Shown here one piece after another: positions 30,833 to 34,538 of a DNA stretch of 34,538 nt. The stretch lies in contig VXPE01000070.1 of assembly GCA_009839745.1 (NCBI GenBank), forward strand, positions 88,445 to 122,982. Reading direction: 5' to 3'. How positions within the stretch are numbered: position 1 is the first letter of the stretch; each line of letters begins with the position of its first letter. The notes below the pieces were generated by a model. It was not told where the DNA came from. It did no database searches and was given only the letters and a program-made list of their open reading frames with translations. The translations under genes were made by a program, and so were the position numbers. This stretch comes from Candidatus Poribacteria bacterium (lineage in GTDB: Bacteria; Poribacteria; WGA-4E; WGA-3G).

Positions 30833-31945
30833 ATGAAAACAACACTACTCTATACCATCCATAAACAACTCGGTGCGACATTCGAGAAAAAGCATTTAGA
30901 CTGGAATATCGCTACCGAGTTCACCGATACCATTTCTGAACATCATGCTGTCAGAAACAACGTCGGTATTGCTGACGTGTCCTACCGAGGTCAACATCGG
31001 TTAATCGGCGAGGATCGGGCGAAATTTCTACATCGTATTATCTCCAACGATGTTGAAAGTCTCTCCAGTGGGCACGGAACTTACGCCACGATCTTAACGC
31101 ATCGCGGAAAAATTATAGCCGACATGAACATCTCCGTTCTTGAGGAGGCAATCCGTATTGACACCGCGCCTGAGACCACAGACCTCCTTTTCACGGAATT
31201 GGATAAGTACATCATCGCTGACGATGTTGAGATTTTTGATGTAACCGCTGACACCGGAGCAATCGCTGTTCACGGTCCACAGTCGACGGATCTTGTTCAA
31301 TCTGTGCTGGGTATAAACGAACTCACGTCGCTGCCAGAACGGCATAACTGCTTTCGTGAAGCAGATACGCTTTTTAAATACGCAATTGTCTGCGTGCGAA
31401 CAGAGGGGACAGGCGAGGTAGGTTGGACGCTTTATACCGCTGCCGAGGGATTAGTTTCGCTCTGGGAAACATTGATGACTGCGGGAGCACGCCTTGACGT
31501 TCAACCGATCGGTTGGAATGCCCTTGAGTCGCTCCGCATTGAGGCAGGTATACCGAGATACGGAACGGAATTGACCGATTCTGTTATCCCACTTGAGGCT
31601 GAATTAGAACACGCTATCGACTTTGAGAAGGGGTGTTATATCGGACAAGAAATTGTCGCGCGTATGAAGTATCGAGGTCACCCAAATCGGCTCTTGCGCG
31701 GTATTGAAATTGATGTAAACTTAACATCGCAAGACTGTCACAGCGATTTCTTGGGGGCGCGGGTCTTTAACGGGGACAGAGAGGTTGGTTGGGTTACGAG
31801 TGCTACCTTTGCTCCGACTCTCGGGAAGACGGTTGCCCTCGGTTACGTGCGGATGGCAGTTACTGAAGCAGGCAGCCGTGTGCGAATTGAAACATCAGAA
31901 GGCCCCCTTGATGGGACAGTCGCACTTCTGCCGTTTTTGGCGTAA
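30833..31945 (+). CDS. Folate-binding GcvT/YgfZ-like protein
   Basis: This 370-residue protein belongs to the aminomethyltransferase (GcvT)/YgfZ family that binds tetrahydrofolate. The N-terminal part has RAKFLHRIISNDVESLSSGHGTYATILTHRGKIIADM and the C-terminal part the YgfZ signature KGCYIGQEIVARMKYRG with Cys (about residues 264-280), which in YgfZ helps build or repair iron-sulfur proteins. GcvT proper carries a different segment there and is normally accompanied by gcvH and gcvP, which are absent here. Length is between YgfZ (about 325) and GcvT (about 365). I favour a YgfZ-type Fe-S role; a demethylase of the same family is possible. No strong ribosome binding site; the ATG follows a heptamer repeat directly. 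Confidence 0.8.
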   Translation: MKTTLLYTIHKQLGATFEKKHLDWNIATEFTDTISEHHAVRNNVGIADVSYRGQHRLIGEDRAKFLHRIISNDVESLSSGHGTYATILTHRGKIIADMNISVLEEAIRIDTAPETTDLLFTELDKYIIADDVEIFDVTADTGAIAVHGPQSTDLVQSVLGINELTSLPERHNCFREADTLFKYAIVCVRTEGTGEVGWTLYTAAEGLVSLWETLMTAGARLDVQPIGWNALESLRIEAGIPRYGTELTDSVIPLEAELEHAIDFEKGCYIGQEIVARMKYRGHPNRLLRGIEIDVNLTSQDCHSDFLGARVFNGDREVGWVTSATFAPTLGKTVALGYVRMAVTEAGSRVRIETSEGPLDGTVALLPFLA

Positions 31946-31970
31946 CTTGTTAAGTCGAAAACTTGTTACG

Positions 31971-32210
31971 TAACATATTACTAAACTTTGGACAATTTTT
32001 TTAAGAACACACATATCGCCCCGCTGGGGCTTAGGTCTTGGGGGGTTGGCGTTTCTATACACATATCGCCCCGCTGGGGCTGCCGTTGGGTGCATCGGGG
32101 TTTATTTTCCTGCAAGTTGGGTTTGTTTCAGAAACTTTCAGAAAAATCAAAGATCTCTTGAAAACCGAGCATGAACCCGACCAAAATTGTCCAAACTATA
32201 GTAACATATT
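31971..32210. mobile_element. 220-bp MITE with 10-bp target duplication
   Basis: TAACATATTA occurs exactly at 31971-31980 and 32201-32210. Immediately inside are 19-bp terminal inverted repeats (31981-31999 CTAAACTTTGGACAATTTT, and 32182-32200, 17 of 19 complementary). The interior has no reading frame and carries two palindromic repeats. This is a complete structure for a non-autonomous transposable element inserted after the GcvT-like gene. Confidence 0.7.
32009..32081. repeat. Two direct copies of a GCCCC-GGGGC hairpin repeat
   Basis: ACACATATCGCCCCGCTGGGGCT occurs at 32009-32031 and 32059-32081, exactly 50 bp apart (cited in parts: ACACATATC then GCCCC GCT GGGGC). The 13-nt hairpin sits at 32018-32030 and 32068-32080, both inside the MITE. 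Confidence 0.75.
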
Positions 32211-32362
32211 AGAACAAGGTTTTTATCAGCGCGCGGGTTGATGTCGATTTTTAGGTTTTGCGCTACAAGCGCGCAGGTAAAACCGCAGCAAAGGAATTTT
32301 ACAATTAACCAACGGCTGATAACCAATATAATTAATAACGCTAAGGAGGTAAATCTAAACCG

Positions 32363-33271
32363 ATGCTGGACAACAAATTTTATTTTCATATATCGCTTCT
32401 ATTGTTACTCCCGATGCTCTTAGGCGGATGCGGTCTTGCGAAATTGGCAAGCATTCAAGGGGAAGGGGATCTCACTGTAGTAGAAGCCACCCTTGCGGGG
32501 AACATCGGCACGCTTGAAAACCTATCTAAAATTGGGAATAAAAATCTCATTATCAAGACGGCGCGCGCGTATTCATCTTATGCGGGTTTTATTGAGGATA
32601 AGATGGAAGAGGCTGAAATAGCAGGCGACTATGAAACAGCGGACGAGATGCGCGCCCGTGCAATCGACTACTATAAACGTTCTGAGGGATACGCGACTAA
32701 GGCTTTAGCGAAATCCGATGAAACCTTTAAAGAGATAAGAACTGTCGATATGGCTGTGTTTGAAAAAGCACTTCAGAAGTTGAAACCGAAGGATGTCGAA
32801 CCCCTATTTTGGGCGGCTTATTCGATCGCACGCGGCATTAGTCTCCAGAAAGATGATCCGATGCAGGTGATTGACCTCGCTCGGGTGGAATTGATGATGG
32901 GACGTGTGCTGGAATTGGAGGAAAACTTCTACTTCGGGAGCGCGCATCTGTTTTATGCCGTCTATTACGGCGACCGGGCCCCCTCAATTGGTGGAGATCC
33001 AGAGAAGGCAAAGGAACATATTGCCCACGTAGATCAAATCAATGACGGCAAGTTTTTGATGAGCAAGCTCTATCTTGCACGTTACTATGCTTATCCGAAA
33101 CAGGATGTGACGCTTTTCAAGCAGTCGTTACAAGAAATTCTTGACGCGCCCTCGGACATTTATCCGGGGGAAGAAGCCGCGACTTCGTTGGCGAAATCGC
33201 GTGCCAAACGCTTACTTGACCAGATTGATGACCTTTTTGATCCAGAAATGGAGGAAGGAGACAGAGAATAA
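32363..33271 (+). CDS. TRAP-associated periplasmic protein TatT, lipoprotein
   Basis: A 302-residue protein of the TatT type, the TPR-like T component studied in Treponema (Tp0956) that pairs with a DctP-type binding protein. Residues 1-23 are a lipoprotein signal with lipobox LLGG-Cys23. The rest is alpha-helical with repeats (KTARAYSSYAGFIEDKMEEAE, MGRVLELEENFYFGSAHLFYAVYYG). The family forms a trimer with pores and may pass ligand between periplasm and the P component. A strong AAGGAGG precedes the ATG. Its stop codon overlaps the next start by one base (TAATG), confirming that the two are produced together. Confidence 0.86.
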   Translation: MLDNKFYFHISLLLLLPMLLGGCGLAKLASIQGEGDLTVVEATLAGNIGTLENLSKIGNKNLIIKTARAYSSYAGFIEDKMEEAEIAGDYETADEMRARAIDYYKRSEGYATKALAKSDETFKEIRTVDMAVFEKALQKLKPKDVEPLFWAAYSIARGISLQKDDPMQVIDLARVELMMGRVLELEENFYFGSAHLFYAVYYGDRAPSIGGDPEKAKEHIAHVDQINDGKFLMSKLYLARYYAYPKQDVTLFKQSLQEILDAPSDIYPGEEAATSLAKSRAKRLLDQIDDLFDPEMEEGDRE

Positions 33272-34332
33272 TGAAGAACGAAAAAACAGGCTATGTAGGA
33301 GGGGTTTTTAACCCCGATTCCCTTTTTAAATTAGCGAGCGTGTTTCTACTGATTCTCGGAATGTTCTGTCTACCCGTAGCGCATCTCAGTGCCGAATCTA
33401 TTAAGTTCGCAACACTCGCGCCAAAGGGTTCTACATGGATGAACAATTTTGAAGCGATGGGGAAAGAAATCCGCTCCAAAACAGATGGTGAGATTCGTCT
33501 GCGTATCTATCCGAACGGGGTTCAGGGAGATGAACTCGATGTTATCCGCAAGATGCGGGCAGGATTGATCCACGCGGGTGCTATGACCGCCACGGGTCTT
33601 GGCGAGATACAGGAAGAGGTTCTGATTTTCCAACTGCCTCGAATGTTCAGAACTTACGAGGAACTCGACTATGTCCGGGACTATCTCCGGGCAGATCTCG
33701 ACAAAGCATTCATGGATGTCGGATATGTCCTACTCGGTATGGGAGACATCGGCTTTTATTATATATTCAGTAATCAACCTATCCGCACTATTGCTGACCT
33801 TCAATCCCCAAACGTCAAGATGTGGGCTCGGACGAGCGACAGAATTGGGCTTACGTTTTACAAAAACGCTGAGATCGCAACTGTGCCGAGAGAAGTTACA
33901 CAGGTTCTCGGTTCGCTTTACTCGGGGCAAATCAACACTCTCACTGCGTCTCCTTACGTCACTGTCGCACTGCAATGGCACGATAAATTCAAATATATGA
34001 CGGACCTTCCTGTGAGTGTTGGTGTGGGTGCAACAGTCATGACACAGGAAAAGTTTGATGCGCTTTCCTCGGAGCAGCAGCAGGTTTTGCGCGAAGTCGC
34101 GGACGCGCATCAGGGACAGTTAATTCAGGATATTCGCAAGGACAATGAAAGGGCACTGGAGGCATTGCAAAAGAAGGCAGGCATTCAAGTGGTTGAATTC
34201 GAGGACGATGCCCGAGAAGCGTGGGATGCGCTTGCCGCGGAAACCCACAAAGCCTTGGTCGGTGAGATCTACTCGCAAGAATTTCTTGATAAGATTAACG
34301 CCCTCTTGCAAGCGTATCGAGAGAAAAATTAA
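33271..34332 (+). CDS. TRAP transporter substrate-binding protein DctP/TatP-like
   Basis: This 353-residue periplasmic binding protein has a signal peptide (about 21-41, VFLLILGMFCLPVAHLSA) and then the DctP fold. ESIKFATLAPKGSTWMNNF opens the domain, MRAGLIHAGAMTATGLGEI follows, and LQSPNVKMWARTSD contains the region that usually holds the carboxylate-binding Arg. A TatT partner is translationally coupled upstream. TRAP systems also need DctQ and DctM membrane subunits; none is visible in the 206 nt left, and a terminator follows the stop. Substrate unknown; TatP of Treponema has been linked to hydrophobic ligands, whereas DctP typically binds organic acids. Confidence 0.9.
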   Translation: MKNEKTGYVGGVFNPDSLFKLASVFLLILGMFCLPVAHLSAESIKFATLAPKGSTWMNNFEAMGKEIRSKTDGEIRLRIYPNGVQGDELDVIRKMRAGLIHAGAMTATGLGEIQEEVLIFQLPRMFRTYEELDYVRDYLRADLDKAFMDVGYVLLGMGDIGFYYIFSNQPIRTIADLQSPNVKMWARTSDRIGLTFYKNAEIATVPREVTQVLGSLYSGQINTLTASPYVTVALQWHDKFKYMTDLPVSVGVGATVMTQEKFDALSSEQQQVLREVADAHQGQLIQDIRKDNERALEALQKKAGIQVVEFEDDAREAWDALAAETHKALVGEIYSQEFLDKINALLQAYREKN

Positions 34333-34365
34333 GGGGCACTGACGCAATCGATCAATAACTTTCCG

Positions 34366-34402
34366 TTGATAGGCGTGCTTCCAAGGCGCGCCTATCAATT
34401 TT
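34366..34402 (+). terminator. Rho-independent terminator after the TatT-DctP pair
   Basis: A 10-bp perfect stem TTGATAGGCG (34366-34375) and CGCCTATCAA (34389-34398), a 13-nt loop, then TTTT. It starts 34 nt after the DctP stop codon. Confidence 0.85.
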
Positions 34403-34439
34403 GTGTAAGCCCTATTTTCCCAAACCTCGGCAATTCCCC

Positions 34440-34469
34440 TTGCAATTGTCCTTCACATCCGTGTATAAT
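34440..34469 (+). promoter_or_regulatory. Putative promoter near the right edge
   Basis: TTGCAA (34440-34445), an 18-bp spacer and TATAAT (34464-34469). The boxes resemble those at 21848-21876. What it would transcribe is outside the window. Confidence 0.5.
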
Positions 34470-34491
34470 TGACATTATCCTTAATTGACAC

Positions 34492-34513
34492 TCCCACAGC
34501 TAAAGCAGTGGGA
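34492..34513. mobile_element. IS200/IS605-type terminal hairpin, element leaves the window
   Basis: TCCCAC (34492-34497) and GTGGGA (34508-34513) flank AGCTAAAGCA, with inner GC/GC pairing around TAAA. It is bordered by ATTGACA at 34484-34490 and followed by TTCTTG. I recognise this TTGACACTCCCAC...GTGGGATTCTTG form from ends of TnpB-carrying IS605-like elements. If it is the right end, tnpB lies beyond the window on the minus strand; the left end is possible. Confidence 0.5.
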
Positions 34514-34538
34514 TTCTTGTTTCGTCATTTCGTGCCTC

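Larger units (their letters stand above)
31946..32362. other. Gene-free stretch largely occupied by a MITE
   Basis: No gene visible. It contains the 220-bp element at 31981-32200 and, near 32340-32350, the AAGGAGG ribosome binding site of the TatT gene. Confidence 0.5.

Noticed and set aside
30833-31945. Glycine cleavage T protein (gcvT) proper
   Set aside because: The KGCYIGQE signature is that of YgfZ, and no gcvH or gcvP is nearby.
32009-32081. CRISPR-like repeat pair
   Set aside because: Only two direct copies, with an internal strong palindrome, and no cas genes or further units.

Overview
The window reads as chromosome of a Gram-negative-type (two-membrane) heterotroph, most likely Candidatus Poribacteria or a close relative. 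This is inferred from an outer-membrane Omp85 protein, lipoproteins, exported hydrolases, a sulfatase, two xylose-isomerase-like TIM barrels, and many short palindromic and heptamer-type repeats packed between genes. No marker gene settles the taxonomy. I see no rRNA, tRNA or CRISPR array.

Layout. 1-1.8 kb is an AT-richer accessory patch: small minus-strand membrane-protein ORFs, a 120-bp MITE-like element and the 3' remnant of an IS5-type transposase gene. 1.8-5.1 kb holds three sugar genes (FGGY kinase, ROK kinase, GmhA-like SIS isomerase). 5.2-9.9 kb is a membrane-microdomain operon with two NfeD-type proteins, two tandem FloA-type flotillins and a small anchored protein. 9.9-14.1 kb has a lipoprotein murein amidase, a dipeptide epimerase and an SDR oxidoreductase; facing them at 14.1-16.3 kb are a sulfatase and a TIM-barrel isomerase/epimerase. 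16.7-20.0 kb (minus) is a four-gene membrane cassette of unknown function (DUF6754-like plus three membrane proteins), followed upstream by aroK-aroB. 22.0-24.9 kb has two tandem GNAT acetyltransferases and a GT39-like glycosyltransferase. 24.9-26.7 kb (minus) has an adenylate kinase and a XylA-like isomerase. 26.9-30.7 kb is one large gene joining a DUF4097-like region, a CBM9-like domain, POTRA domains and an Omp85 barrel. 30.8-34.3 kb has a GcvT/YgfZ-like protein and a TatT-DctP pair of a TRAP system, closed by a strong terminator. The window ends in a hairpin typical of IS200/IS605 termini.

The most unusual feature is a family of roughly 85-100-nt repeats placed exactly at gene starts. 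Each full copy has a hairpin (box A) whose stem changes by compensatory substitutions around a conserved 13-nt loop (GTAAYGAARTGGA-like), a variable middle, and box B (CCGAACCGCAAGG followed by an A/T-rich TTAAAA tail). The AAGG or GGAGAGG of the repeat serves as Shine-Dalgarno sequence for the next gene. In two genes for exported proteins box B lies inside the reading frame and encodes the basic n-region of the signal peptide. A second subtype keeps box A but has a CAGCCCAGGAGGCCA segment instead of box B. This could be a structured RNA leader, a mobile palindromic element that seeds translation starts, or both.

Other points of note: palindromes inserted in frame inside two coding regions, a degenerate second amidase domain, a XylA homologue with a metal-ligand Asp replaced by His, and a 220-bp MITE with a 10-bp target duplication.
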